Assembly (NCBI RefSeq): GCF_024713945.1
Contig: NC_134680.1
Coordinates: 4,736,001-4,800,000, forward strand
DNA: 64,000 nucleotides
DNA from: Dermatophagoides farinae
Taxonomy: Eukaryota > Arthropoda > Arachnida > Sarcoptiformes > Pyroglyphidae
Direction of reading: 5' to 3'
The position numbers and the translations under genes were made by a program. Below, one piece after another: positions 1-14,810 of this stretch. The notes below the pieces were generated by a model, which searched no databases, was not told where the DNA came from, and saw nothing but the letters and a program-made list of their open reading frames with translations. How positions within the stretch are numbered: position 1 is the stretch's first letter; each line of letters begins with the position of its first letter.

Positions 1-2530
1 TGATCAATACGGTTTGTTGATGATGATTATAATGAATTATCGATTTTTTTTCAATTTTTTTGTTGATCGATTTTGTTTTTTTTTCGTTTCGTTTTTTTTT
101 GGGGGGGGCGAGAATGAAGTAGATGAAAAATGAAATGAAAAAAAATACTAAGAAATCATCATCATCATCATGTCAATGATGTATGGCAAAGATTTCCAAT
201 CATCATCAAAATCTTTGGTTGTATTATATTATATATGTGTAAAGATTCGAACGATTCGAAAGATTTATTTATTCATTCATTCATTTGTCGTTGTTGTTAT
301 TGTTGTTCAGACACGCCCATTTGATCACATTTCATCGATCCACAAATACACACATACACACACACACCGATAGTGTTGATGATAATAATTAGATAGATAA
401 ATGGATAACACAGAATTGACATAGATTCTTTTGCGATAATCATCAAAAAAAAAAATATTCTGTTATCTATTCAGATTGGATTCTGAAACACGAATGATGA
501 AAAAAATGTTCAAGAAAAAAAAAATTTTTTTTTGCCGCCCTGCCTATTCACATCGATGAAAGAATTCGAAAAAAAATAATAATTGTAGTAGTAGCACTAG
601 TAGTAACTAGCCACATTTCAATACTTCGCAAACATTCATTATGCTACTACTATAGTGATGCTATTCTCACAACGAAAAGAATCTGCTAACAGCATATAAA
701 ATAGATAAACAATGATGTTTATATTATATATATAGTAATTTGAATTTTTTATGCATCAATGGAACAAAAAATTGTATCTAAATATATGACAAGACTGTAC
801 ATCATCTCATAATATTATCCACCCCCGCCAAAAAAAAAGCTAAAATCTCAATGAAAATAATACACACACACACCCACACACAAATATGGCATATTCGTTT
901 TTCGTTGATTTGATGTATTTTGGTTCTGGTCAAGCCAAATACAGATAATGTGATCAAATGAAATTAAATAAACGATCAATCATCAAAATAAACATCGATT
1001 TGATATAACAATAATAAAATATATTGACAAAGACATAATACCTTATAATAATAATAATAATAATAATATAATATATCCATCCGTAGATACAATGACAGTT
1101 ACAATGATGAATGTGAAAAAATATGTCGTTATTATTGTGATGACAATTTGGAACCGTAGACCAGTGAGAGAGAGAGAGAGAGAGAAAAAAAAATAGATGA
1201 ATATGCATAGAAAGAAGAGGAAAACAAACAAATCTAAGCAGATGAGAAAAAAAATGAAATGAAATGAAATGTAAAGAGAAATGATATGATGTGATGATGA
1301 GTTGATAATCCGACAAAAAAGATTTTTTTTCCTGTTTATTGTTTGTTTATTTGTCATTTGTAAATTCTTTGGAATTGGATTTTTTTCTTGTTTGATTGGT
1401 TTCCAATAATATTCAAATTCTGACAGGAAAATTTGAATATTGTCTAATTGTCCATTATGGAGAGTTATATTTTTTTTCTCTATAAATCGATAAATTATCT
1501 GTTTATCACTTATCATCGTTATTGATTGATTGATTGATTAATTATTAATATGAGAGAAAAGTGGAAAAAATCGATTCCTTTATTATTGGGTCGATTGATG
1601 GATTTTATTTTTCTAAACAACCGCTTACCCCATTTAAGCATAAAAAATGACATGACATTAATTCATTGACAAAAAAAACATCATCATCAACAACAACAAC
1701 AACAACAACGATGACAGAAAGAAACAAAGTGACTAATTGATTTTTCGAGTTCCATTTGCATTCATCTTGTTTTCAATTGAAGAAAATTTTTTTTTCGCGC
1801 ACAATCATCATCCACATGAAACACGATGACACATTTGATTCTTTTTTTTTCTTGTTTCAATTTGATTAAATTCGTAAATGGAATCTGTTGTAACATAACC
1901 GATGTAACATTAAGGCATTTGAAGAGAAGACCATGGAAAAAAATTCTAAAAGAAAAATCAGCCATCCAAAAAGTGAGGCAAACAGGAGCACCAAAAAAAA
2001 ATTTCAATTCCGTAGCCATCGGGTTAAAAGATTTCAGATTTTTTTTTCTCAGTTGTCGTAGTTGCTGCTGCTGCTGCTGCTCATTACCATTATTCATGAT
2101 TCTGAGATTTTATTTTTTCGGAAATTTTCAAAGAAAAAAAAATTAAAAGTCGATTTATTTTTATGTCACCCGGAAAAGTTTCTTAAAATTCATTCAAACA
2201 CAAAACAAGAATAATGTGAATATAGAATCATCCATTCAATAACGATCGATAATGAAAATGAAACAAATTTTTTTTCTTTGCCTACAAAAGATGAATCAAA
2301 GAAAAAAGTGAAACTTTTTTTCTTTATCCTATTGAAATTTACATAATCTATGTTACACTTTCACAGTTTGATTTTTACAGAAAAAAAATGTAACAAACAA
2401 ACACTGGGGTGGGGAAAAAAATCCATCAAATTATGCAATTTCTTGATTCATTTATCCATTGAATTCCAATGATGAGTAGAGAAAAAAAGTCATTAGTAAA
2501 ATTAAGTCATCAAACGTTTGTGATTGGCAT

Positions 2531-2536
<6 letters not shown>

Positions 2537-2579
<43 letters not shown>
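2537..2579. repeat. (AG)n microsatellite
   Basis: An uninterrupted AG dinucleotide run of about 43 bases, directly preceded by a short CA run. Confidence 0.97.
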
Positions 2580-2580
<1 letters not shown>

Positions 2581-3643
2581 GAATCCATTTCATTCTGGTG
2601 GTCCATTACTGATGAATTTCACAGGAATTTTTTTTTCTCCCTCTCTCTATCTCTCTGGCTTTTTTCTTTCTCAAGAATTTGCCCATAAGATGGATTCCAT
2701 ATAGTTTACATTATAATTAGAGATTTACATTTCCAGAAATTCAAATTTTAATCCATTCATTCAGTCAAGTTAAAATTAGTGAGAGATAAAAAAAAATTTT
2801 CATTATATGAGAAAAAGTTTCCCGCAACTATTTATCAATGTTTTTCCCGGGAAAATTTCTCTACAAAAAAAAAATTTTTTTTCCCATTGTTCTGTATATA
2901 TTTAAGCTCATATAAAGACCATAATGATTATAATCATCTTATGCTGTGATTACTATAGTAAAGAATTTCTTCGTGATTTATGACCAGTATGATGATGATA
3001 TTTTTTTTTTTTTTATTATCTTCATGAACTACATTGCCCGAATACTGTATTGTAATAAACATTTGAAACATTAACAAAAAAAAAACAAAAACAACGACAA
3101 ATATAAAATAAAAAACAAACTTGTAACCCATATGTAACACACATACACACACACAGAGAGAGAAAAAACATATAGATATTAAGCCTAAAGAAAATGGTCA
3201 TACAACGGGACAGAACCAGAAGAAAAAAACTTTTAAAGATTCTTCAGTAGAAATAGGACAAACAAACAGAAAAAAAAAGTTTTCCAAATAATTTTACCGA
3301 CTATTTTTTTTTTACTATTTCAATTCTTTCTCACGTTTGTTATTTTCATTGCATTTTATTCTTGTTTAATGTTGCTGTTGTTGTTGTCAATGTTGTTGTT
3401 GTTGTTGGATTCTAGAATTTTGAATGAAAATGGGACCCACAGAATAAAAATTGAACCATTTTCTTTGGACAAAGTGAAAGTGAAAGTGAAAGCGAATGAA
3501 AATAAAAAGGCAGGCCAGAAATTTCATAAGATCACAATAAGAAAATGAAATCCAATAATTTCTGTTCAATTCATTTTTATTTCCATTGATCAACCATGAC
3601 TGACATAATATCTTGAGGGTATACAATCTTATTTGGTCAGTGA

Positions 3644-3644
<1 letters not shown>

Positions 3645-3697
<53 letters not shown>
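3645..3697. repeat. (TG)n microsatellite
   Basis: A pure TG run of about 53 bases. Alternating purine-pyrimidine tracts of this length can adopt Z-DNA. The poly-His/Thr peptide readable across it on the minus strand is a repeat artefact. Confidence 0.97.
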
Positions 3698-3698
<1 letters not shown>

Positions 3699-4238
3699 GG
3701 CTTCTATCCAAAAAATAAAATAGCCTGTTTCTTGGTTGTCCAAAAAAAAGTTTCTTTTGGAAAAAAATTGCCGGGAAATTTCCCATTTTTCATTTGATAA
3801 TAATAATGACAAATTGATGGTGATGACAACTTCATTTATGATAATTGTCATTACCATGCCATACCATTCAATTTAAGATGAAGTATAGAAAGAGAATTAG
3901 CGCTGTGTGACGAATAAATTTGCAAATGTAAATTGAATTGTTTTTTTTTGTTGTATTCTGCTTTTTTTTTGTTATAAGTTTTGAAATATGAAACATGTCT
4001 ACTGCTGCTACTAAAGGAAATAGAAAAAGATTTTATAATTGAATCTATCCATTCTATTGGAATACATTTTGAATTCACGTATTCAGAATTGCAAATTTGT
4101 TTTGTTTCCATTTTTTTGCATATTTATTTTTCGAATGAAAATTAAATTCAACCAAGAAAACAAAAATAACCACCAGAATGATTGTCACAAATAAACTTCA
4201 TCATCATGGTGGTGGTGATGATGATGGTGATTGTCATT

Positions 4239-4420
<182 letters not shown>

Positions 4421-5378
4421 CCAGAAAAATTTTCCATTTTTTTCCCCCATATAGGACCCTGTTTCACACACCATGTTTCTGTAACCATTTTTGATCAATT
4501 AATTCAACCAGTTTTTTATTTTTACCCAAACAACGCGAAAACAAGAGATGTATGCAATGTAGAACAAAAATTTTATCCATTAGGATCTGTACACACAAAT
4601 GAAGATGAAGATGATGAAGGTTTCGAGCAATGAAAAAAAAAAATTTTTTTTTTGTTCCTCATCTAATGTGAAACTCGTATACGATTCGATTCGTGTATGG
4701 AATACTAAATCTGTGATCAAACCAAGCAAACACCAAAAATACAAATAGCCAACAAAATGGGGAAACAAAAATAATAAATGAATGAATGAATGGATGGCCG
4801 AAAAGAAAAACGATGGCCATGAAGTTCTATCCATATACAACGTATGATTCAAGATTTTGTTTGTTTGTGCGTCATTAATTCAATTCGATTCAATTTTTTT
4901 TGTTGTTGTTGTTGTTGTTGTTGGTAACAATCAACGCATATAATAATCACACATCCAGGATGGATAAATGTTTTCAAACAGAAAAAAAACAAATTTAAAT
5001 TCAGAAAACGGATAATAAACGAAAAAAAAATGAATAAAGATACAAGAATCTTTCCTGTCACACACACACACCTCTCTTATCTAGGATAAGAAACTAGACG
5101 TTAATTAGTTCCACACACACACACACATACACACATGGAAAACAATTGGACATTTTGGACAGCTAAAGAAAACGAATCTAGAATCTAGAAAAGTCATGGA
5201 AAAAATAAACTGAACACACACACACAATAATAATGAATTCTCAATGGAATTTTAAAAGCATCGTTTTTTTTATTCTTCAAAAAAAAAAACAAACAAACAA
5301 ATGAAAACAAAAAAAACCGAAAATGCTTTTTTTTGCTGCAAAATGGTGATGAGAAAAAGATATACTTTGCCGTCCGTT

Positions 5379-5400
5379 CCATCCATCCATCCATCCATCC
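5379..5400. repeat. (ATCC)n tetranucleotide repeat
   Basis: About five ATCC units in tandem, followed after about 30 bases by a GATGAT/GGTGGT tract. Confidence 0.9.
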
Positions 5401-8400
5401 GGTATCGTAGTTAGAATTCCGGTTATAAAATGATGATGATGATGGTAGTGGTGGTGGTGGTGGCTAACAAACAAGCAAACAACAAACAGTTTTCCTCAGA
5501 GACACAATCATGCAGAGGGGATTTTCCATCTTTAAAGATGACTGAAAATCTCTAAGAAACATAAAACATTTGTCTCTCTCAAAAAATATAAACGGTAAGC
5601 AAAAAAAAAAATTTTTTTTTTGCCATTGATTCTGGAGAATCTTAAACAACAACAACATTGTGATTCTGGATTCTTTATCCATTTGGAGAGGAGGGGATGA
5701 TCATGATCATGATCATCATCATCGAAAATTCAGGTTTTGGAATTGGCCTTAATGGATCAATTAGGAACGATTTTTTTTTGCCAAAACAGAAAAAAAGACA
5801 TAATAATAATCATCATCATAATAATAATTCTGGACTATTTTGACATTTCCATAGAAGCCATTTTTTTGGATCCGAATTGGTATCGATTTAGGTTGTTTTT
5901 TTTTTTGCTTTATCTAATCTTGTCCACAATTTTAGTGGTGGTTTGAAAATTCTTGCAAACTTTTTGAAAATTTTTGTCAAGTTTGTAGAATTTTTTAAAA
6001 AAAAATTGCCAGAATTGAAATTAAACAGAATTGATTTTTTTTCTCATCATCACAAGAAACTTTTCGGATGGGGGGGGAAAACATCTTAATCATTTACATT
6101 TTTTTTTCTTCCTCACTGTCTTCATGATTCGTTTGATCGATTTTTGTCTGAAAGAAGTTATGAAATTTGATAAATTTCTTACATTAATGATGATGATGAT
6201 TGAAAAAGAATGTGATGAAGAAAAGTGAAAAAAAAATTTTCGAAATCAAAAGATAATAAATTATTGTCGTCTTTCAATCATTGAATTTTTTTTTTTTTTT
6301 TGATTTAAAAGAATTGAAACATTAAAATTTAAATCGACGAATCGGAATTTGGAAAAGTTTCTTCATAGACACACACACACAAACAATCATCATCATTTAT
6401 GGTCAAATTTCAATCTTTGATTATTTGGTGCATCGTATCTTTTTTTTTGTTGGACAAACTAAATTGTAATGATAATGATGATGATCTCATATTTCTACAG
6501 AGAATTTCGAAATCTATGTATGACCAAATCGGTTTGGAATTTGATATTATTCTATACACACACAATAGGAATGAAAATTAATAAAAAAAAAATTTTTTCT
6601 CGTTTTGTTGCTTGTTTTTTTTCGGTACATCAGAAATCATTAAGAATGCCGTACTGATTCCCACACACACACACTCACACACACGCATTCCGTCCTTGGA
6701 TTGACATTTAAAATGACATTTTCCTATTTTCTGTATGTGTCGAATTTCAGAATTTTTTTTGCTTTGTTTTCGTTTGATTAAATTAATTATTTTTAATTTG
6801 TTACATTACATTACATTACACAGACAGGCAGACAGATAGAATAAATGGCCAATTGATATAATGTAAATATGAATAATTCTCTGTCGTTTTTTTTTGTGGG
6901 AGGGGGAGGGGAGGTGAGGAATAATTTCGGTTTTTAACCGGAAAATTTCACCAGAATAACATGCACGTATAATAGCAATTATGAAGAATGAAACAAAATT
7001 TGTTCATTTAATGACGACGGTAAATTTTATTTTTAGGTTTGGAAAAAAAACCAGAATCACAATATGATGGTTTTTGGTTGTTCGGGTAAATTCGCTTGGG
7101 ATTTCATCATCATCATACACCATTAGATGGTTTTCATTTCTATTAAGTACACGGGGTAACAATAATCGGTTAATGATCGAGATGAATTTTTTTTTTGTTT
7201 CTTCTCTTCTTCTTTTTTTTGTGTCGGTGAAAACCGGTTTTTATTTTTTTTTGCTTTCACCGGATCATAAATTCAAATTTTGTTTCGGTTGTTGTTTCTG
7301 GTGATTATTTGAAAAGAAAATGACATTTTTTTCCGCTTGTTTTCTGTTTCGGTTTCTGTTTTTTTTCTGATTTTTTCAGATTTTTCCATTGTATTGCATT
7401 TCATTCATCCATGTCATTTCAATTCGATTGTCAATATATTGGAATTTATGGTTCATCGAACAGAACAAAAAAAAAATCCGGAAACTTTGACATTCGAACT
7501 TACACACAGTGACAGTGGTATGTATTGGTGGCAACAAAGGATTTCCAATTTTACCAATTCAATCCAGTTCAATCAATCAATTTTTAAAAAGTCAAATAAA
7601 ATTCAAAACACATGGATCAAATTGAATCGAAAAACTTTTTCCAAAATTTTTTCATCTTTGTTACACCAAATGTGTTGAATATTATTTCCGGAACTTCTTT
7701 TGCAAAATCAAATTCTGGTTACCAGAAGAAAAAAATTCTGGTAAAACAACAACAACAACAACAACAATTAAAAAACAATAAAAAAACAAGAATTTTTCAA
7801 AAAACAACAAAACAAAATAAAAAGTTTCAAAACACACACACACACATTGAAAAACAATCGATACTTTCATCAGTCATTCATCGGAACAACGATGATGATG
7901 ATCATGACGCTTGTCATTATTATTCTTGTTTGTTTTCAATGTTTTTTTTTTGCTATTTTTCGTTGTTTTTTTTCCTTCAAGATTTTTCATTCGTCCATTT
8001 TCTCTTTGGTTTCCATCCACCACTTTGGAACTTGGTTTGGTCCTGTTTTTTTTTCTCATTCTACCCTCATTTCTCATCGATGTTTATCTTTTGGATGATA
8101 AATTATTTATTTGCTTATTATGATCGTCACGTTTTTTTTTGTTTCCACTTTTTTTTCGTCATTTATTCACCATAAGATGTTTGGCGGTAGTGGCCAGTGG
8201 TTGAACGATTGAAACAAATTTTGTTTTTTTTTTGTTTCTATAATTTTCACAGCTTTTTTTTGTTTCTTTGCTACAAAATGAAAAAAAAATTGATGCGTAC
8301 ATTCATCATCATCATCATGATGATGCAATGGACGGATTATCGCCATCGTTCAATCGTTATGGCTGGCTATTCACATTTCATTTCATTTCAATTTTTTTTT

Positions 8401-9225
8401 GTCTTTTTAAAAAAAAAACTTTTTTTTTATAATGCAACAAAATGATGATCATTTAATGGAATAATGATTATGAAAATGAAAATTCATCCAATATGAATAT
8501 GTGTAGAATATGAAATGGCCAAAAAAAATACCAATCTCTCTAAATCCAGGCGATTCTACGAGAATAACAAAAAAAAAAAAAAAAAAAAATGGAAACAAAA
8601 CGAAAAAAAAACTTTTGGCTTGTCCAGTCGAATTTTGTCAATTTTTTTTTCATGTTGTCCACTTATTATTATGTCCGATAAACATATAAAGTGTATAGAA
8701 AGTCGGGAGAGAAAAAAAACGAATTATATAAAAATGATGCATCATCATCATCATCATCATGGATTTATATATTTCGTTTCGTTTGGAAAATAATATTCAA
8801 AACTATAGTGGTGGCAAACAACAAAATGAACTTGTCCAATAAGCACAAAAAAATGATGGAAAAATTCTATGATGATATTGCATGATAATGATGATGTGCG
8901 TATGTATATGCGGTAAGAATATATTACATTATTCTTCATCTTGAATGCAGATTCTTTTTCTCCTTCTACTTCTTCATTTTATAATAAGGTGCAATTCGAT
9001 CGGACTTTAGTTTGGCTTTAGCCGATTGGTTGGTCTGTTGACAAAATTTGAACGACTCTCATTTCAAAAAAAAAAAAAAAAAATTTCGTTGATCAAAAAT
9101 GTTTGTTTGAATAAATCACAATCTATAATGTTCAGTGAGTGGGTGTACGTGTGTGTATGTATGTTGGTATTGGTTGGTCGGTTGGTTGGTTGGTTTAAGT
9201 TTCCTTTGAAACTTTGACGGCTTCT

Positions 9226-9257
9226 GTTTGTTGTTGTTGTTGTTGTTGTTGTTGTTA
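9226..9257. repeat. (GTT)n microsatellite
   Basis: A trinucleotide run of GTT/TTG units, one of the longer examples of the GTT/CAA repeats scattered over the window. Confidence 0.93.
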
Positions 9258-10639
9258 TGAAACTTTTTTTTCCTCACACTCTTTTTTTAGCTTTTCTTTG
9301 TGCATGCCAGAGAAAAAAAAACTCAGAATTTCGTTTAGTTCGATAGTTGTAATCGAATTTTATTGTCATTTTTCCTGGATAGTTGATTGTGTGTATGTGT
9401 GTGTGCGGTTATTATAAAAAGTTTTTTCTTTTTTTTTGGTTTTTTTCATCTAACTTGTCAACCGTGGAAAGGAGAAAGAAAAAAAATGTCAGAAAAAAAC
9501 CCGAATAGAATAATGAATAAGAGTTTTCCGTTCACAAGAGAGAAATTTGAAACATTTGATCATTAAAAATGGCCAAAAACAAAATTATCATTTTTACAAG
9601 ATTATGATGATGACGATGATGATGATGATAAAATATTGAATTTCAAAAACGAAAAAAGGTGGAAATAGTCAATTGACCAAAAAAAAAAAAAAAAAAAAAA
9701 ATTTCAAATTGGCTACAAGATTTTGGCTATATCGACTATGTTATCATGTCTATTTCGTTTTTCCACAGTGCATAATGTTGATGCTCATTTGATGTTCATG
9801 CATGAAAGCAATGAATTTAGCATTTTTTTTTTGCACAGAGATAAGATTTATATTTCTATAATATTCATCAATAAAAAATGAAAAAAAAACACGAATGCGA
9901 TAAAAAAAACATTCATTCATTCATTCATGAATTGTGAATAGCAGGATTGTGAATTAAAGCTTGTGAAAAAAAATAAAGGGAAAATTGGGAAAAAAAATTC
10001 AAATTTATAAATAGAAATTCCTCATTGCCCTTCATCATTGTCATTTAAAATTCTAGAATTTATTTTGTTGAATGAAAAAATTCATTTTACAATTCCTCCA
10101 AATTCAATGCTGTCAGATTGCCATCAGAATCATTTGGAATTTGGATTATATTTTGATGAAAAATTAAAGATTAAAAACAGTTGATGATGAACCATCATTA
10201 AAAATCTGTAAATAATCAAAGATTGACTGGTCCATTTTTGCTGGAATTTCGTTAACAAAAAACAAAAAAAAACAGACACCGGATATTCATTCCTTTTCCA
10301 TATCCCTTTTGTTTTGCTTTTACATTCAAACTAATGATTGCAATAAAATAAAATAAAAAATTTTATTATTTCGTAAAAGTGAAAATCACAGAAACACAAA
10401 ACAACAAGGGAAACAAATGAATAAAATGTGTGTGTGTGTAGAAATAGTCGAGAATTTCTTTTTTTTTCTATTTCGACAAAATTTATGTAGTAAAAATTTG
10501 ATTATCGATTTGTTTTTCATCTTCATAATAATAATAATAAATAAATAATTGGCACAAATCGAAATGAAAATCGTTTTGCTTTTATTGTGTTATACACACA
10601 CACACACACAGTGTTATTGTGAATGAATTACGCGGGACT

Positions 10640-10663
10640 ATTACAGTGTACACACACTGTAAT
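10640..10663. repeat. Perfect inverted repeat, 10-bp arms
   Basis: The arm ATTACAGTGT is followed by a 4-base loop and the exact complement ACACTGTAAT. It can form a short hairpin. No gene is adjacent, so its role is unknown. Confidence 0.85.
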
Positions 10664-13600
10664 GAATGGACGTTGGAAATGGGAAAAAAATGACGTTTAT
10701 CGCTTACAACAATGGTGTGGATGATGAGGATCAGAATAAAAAAATATTATAAGTTTCCGAGAATAACAAAAAAAAACAAAAACAAAAAATAAAACAAATT
10801 ACCGGCCATTTATCATTGCTTGGGGTCGGAAAACTGGTCATTCGAATCGAATATGATTACTATTTACCATGACCGGAATCATATGAAGAACTATAGTAAA
10901 AAAAAACAAACATACAGACTGTAAAAATTGTCACAAAGCTTTATTGTCACAATACACATTTCGAATGTGGTAAGAAAGTTAAAGGTCAAAAACATGGAAT
11001 AAATTCTACAATCACAGCCGCGCCAATGAACGTTGGGAATACAACTTTAGTTTGATTTCGCCAATACAAACAAACATTCAAAAAAAAAACAAAAATTCCA
11101 CATTCAATTCTTTATACACACAGATGTTGATATGAAGAATCTCATCATTTTTTTACCCATGAGAATTTCTTAATTTTCATATCAGAAAAAAAAGAGAAAC
11201 TTTTCTTCAATCATATCACACTTATTATTATTATTATATTTTGAAAACATAATTAAAACACACACACACATCAGTATGATAATGATTGTGAAATGTAATT
11301 GAAAATCATCTAAATAGTAGTGGTTACAGAATTATTATCCAGAGAGAAAGTGCTACTTTCGGATATTTTTTTTTTTTTTTTGATATCTAGCCAAGAATCC
11401 AAGTTTTTTTTCTCTTGTGCAACACCCAAACACACAATAATCAATCATTTGGATGGCGAGACAAAAGATTTCGATGCACACACACACACAAACTAGTTGG
11501 GATTTTTAGAAGAAAAAAAATAACCATAAAGTTTCAACTTCTTGGCAAATAACAACAACAACTACTACTACGCCCAATAAAAAAAACCCGAACCTACCAG
11601 GGTCCAAAAAAAATGTAGGTGAAATTTATTAATGATTTTTTTTCACGATTCTATAGGGTATCGGGTTTTATTTTGTTTGTTCGGCCATCCACACGATGAT
11701 AACGACGAATAAAAATCAATTAATAAAATATAGTAATGACTTGCTTGCTTGCTTGCCAACCATAAAAAAAATTGTCAAACAAAATCTAGGTCCCTGAAGC
11801 AACTAAAAAAAAGAAAAAAAAAATCCATATTTGAACAAGTTCCAAAAAAAAAAATCAAAAAAGATTCCAAAGTTATCAAATTCGATAACATACAAGCACA
11901 CACTATTTGTATTGACACAAGTTATGGATTTTGTTCATTCATCTGATTGATGAATATTGTATTATCACGTTGAATTTCATTGACAGGCAAAATTGAGTTT
12001 GCCAATACAGAACCAAAAAGAAAAAAACGAAAAAAAAAAATGAAACGGAAAAAAATTCAAATTTTAAAACAAAAGAAAATAAAATTCCCATGATCATCTT
12101 TGGTAATTTCATTCATTCATTCATTCAAATACAAAATGCTGGCCACAATTCAATTGGCCAAAAAGTCTATTTTTGAAAACGTTGAACCATAGAATGATCG
12201 AATATAATTTTTATATTGCAGAAAAATTTCGGATACAAAGTACTATGTATCATGTATATATATAAATTACATTTTGTAAAGAAAAACGCTATGTTATGCT
12301 ATCCAAAATGAATTGAATTGGAATGATGAACCATATGATATGATTCCTAAGACTAATGATAGCTTTAGGCTACAAATTAAAAAAAAATAAAAAGAAACAA
12401 AGAAACGTTCTACATGAAACAAAAAGTAATCCAACCAAATACCGAGTAAATGTAAATATTCATAATAATAAAAGTTTTGAAAAACCAAATGATCTATAGC
12501 ACCCTTCACACACATACACACACACAGAATGATTCATTGAAAAACATTTCTTTATTGAATGAAAGAGAATCTGACATGTATATGGCAAAACAAAACGAGA
12601 AAATTCACATTCAAATTCTGTTTTTGATCAAAGTTTTTTTTTCTTATTCTTGGTAATGTTTCCAATTTCTCAAGGTCTAAGTAACGAATATATTTAAAAA
12701 AAGAAAAACGTTTGAACACCCACAATGAGATTGATAAAAATAACACACACTGTTAATCAACTCTTGAACAAAAAAAAAAAAAAAAAAAATGAATGGCAAT
12801 GAAAGAGGGCAAAATGCAAAACTTTTTATTTTGCTTGCGGTTTATTCTCTTAACGAATATAGAAATTCATCATTTTTGATCATCATCATCATAATCATAA
12901 TCACCGTTCGTTTAAGGCAGCCAATAGCAACAAAATTAAGCACAATTAAAATAATGTGTGTTGAACAATAGTGTACCATAATCATTTGTAATGATTATTC
13001 ATATTTTGTCATCATTATTATTGGTTCTAATGATGGAAATATTCTTGATTTTGATGTAAATCATGATGATGTTTTTGATTATCGATAATCATTTTTCGTA
13101 CAAGGTGGTTGTTCAATTGTTACAGAATTTTTTTTTGGAAATAATAAACCTCATTATCATCGCTATATTATTATTCACATTGTTTCAATGGAAAAAAATT
13201 TTTTTTTGTACTTTTTCGTTTGTGTTATTTCATTGGTTGATTGTTATTTTTTTTTTGTTTTGTTTTGCATCAATCAAAACAAAACAAAAAAAAATTGACA
13301 AATCCAAGACTAATGCAGCCAGTGAAAACAGGATGGATGAATCGATTTTTATTTCGTGATTTTTTTTTGTTATTCAAGAAGATTTGGAAATTTTGGATCT
13401 GGATTTTGAAGTTCTATAGAACATCAACAACAACAACAACAACAAAAATAAAAACATAAAAAACAAGAATGCTTAACGAGAGAAAACAAAAAAACAAAAA
13501 AAAAACTTGAAACATAAATCCTGAATCATAATCATAAAAATAATGATGATGAAAATCAAGAACCGGGTGGCTTGATCAAATTCACATTATGATCCAAAAA

Positions 13601-14772
13601 AAAAACGAACAAACAAACAAACAACCAGCCGTTACCATGGATAAATCGATTGTATCGATGATCGATACTTGCCAATAACCATTACAAAACGATCAAAAAA
13701 ACAGTCAAGTTACCAATTTCCATAGAATTCAACAACAATCATTATTTGAAATTGAAATAATTAATTTTTGTTTCTAATTCATAATCAGATTCAACAAACT
13801 ACAATCAGATTAACGGTGGAAACAAAAAAAAATTTTTTTTCATTTCCACATATGTCAGGAAAGAATGAAAAGAAAAAAAATTAAAATGTCACATCATCAG
13901 AAGCAGAAAGCAATGGGAGAATTATTATGACAACAACAACAACAACAACAACAAAATGACATTGACATCAGAAGAATCAAAAGTTGCATATATACAGAGA
14001 AATATTTCAAATTTTCAATTTGAATTTTTTTTATTTTTTTTTTGTCAAACAAACAAAAAATTTGATTCTCTCAACACAACACACACACACACACACCAAT
14101 AACAAAACACATATCAAATACACGAATCATCATTATACAAACAAACAATATCCGGCATAGAATAAAAAACAAAAACAGAGAATGAAAAAAAAAGCCGAAA
14201 AAAATTGTCCATAATAGTGGTCCTATCAGCGCTATCTAAAATCAAAAAAAAAAATTTTTTGAATTGCCGAATCCAACAAAAAAAAACTGAGTTATAAGCG
14301 ATCAATAATATTCGATATTTTGTTCCTTTTTTTTATTTTTATTTTTTCATTTGGTTACCAAAATTCAAATTTCTTCGAGATTTATTTATTTCAGTGAATG
14401 TCAGATTTTTTGTTCAATGTTTCTTTTTCGTTCGGTTTCGTTTGATACAATGATTTGTCGCAAATCGAATCGGAATTGCAAACATACACACACACACACA
14501 CAATTCATAATCAATGGTAAATGTCAAAATGTTTTGAATAAATAAGAAAAAAAAAAATCTTGATTTGTTTCCGACAAAGAAATGAATGAATGAAAAAGAA
14601 AACGAAAAGGAAAAATTCAAAAAAAAAAATTTTTTTTTTTGCAATTTTTCATTCACCACCACCAACGCCACTATGTAAAACTTTATGCCTGACCAATAAT
14701 AATAATGGTCAAGTGTCCAAGTTTGAATTGCTGGGATTTTGTATTTCGTTTTTCAAATGACAAACCAATCGA

Positions 14773-14810
14773 ATCATATCATATCATATCATGAATGAAT
14801 GAATGAATGA
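14773..14810. repeat. (ATCAT)n then (GAAT)n tandem repeats
   Basis: Four ATCAT units are followed without a gap by four to five GAAT units. Confidence 0.92.
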
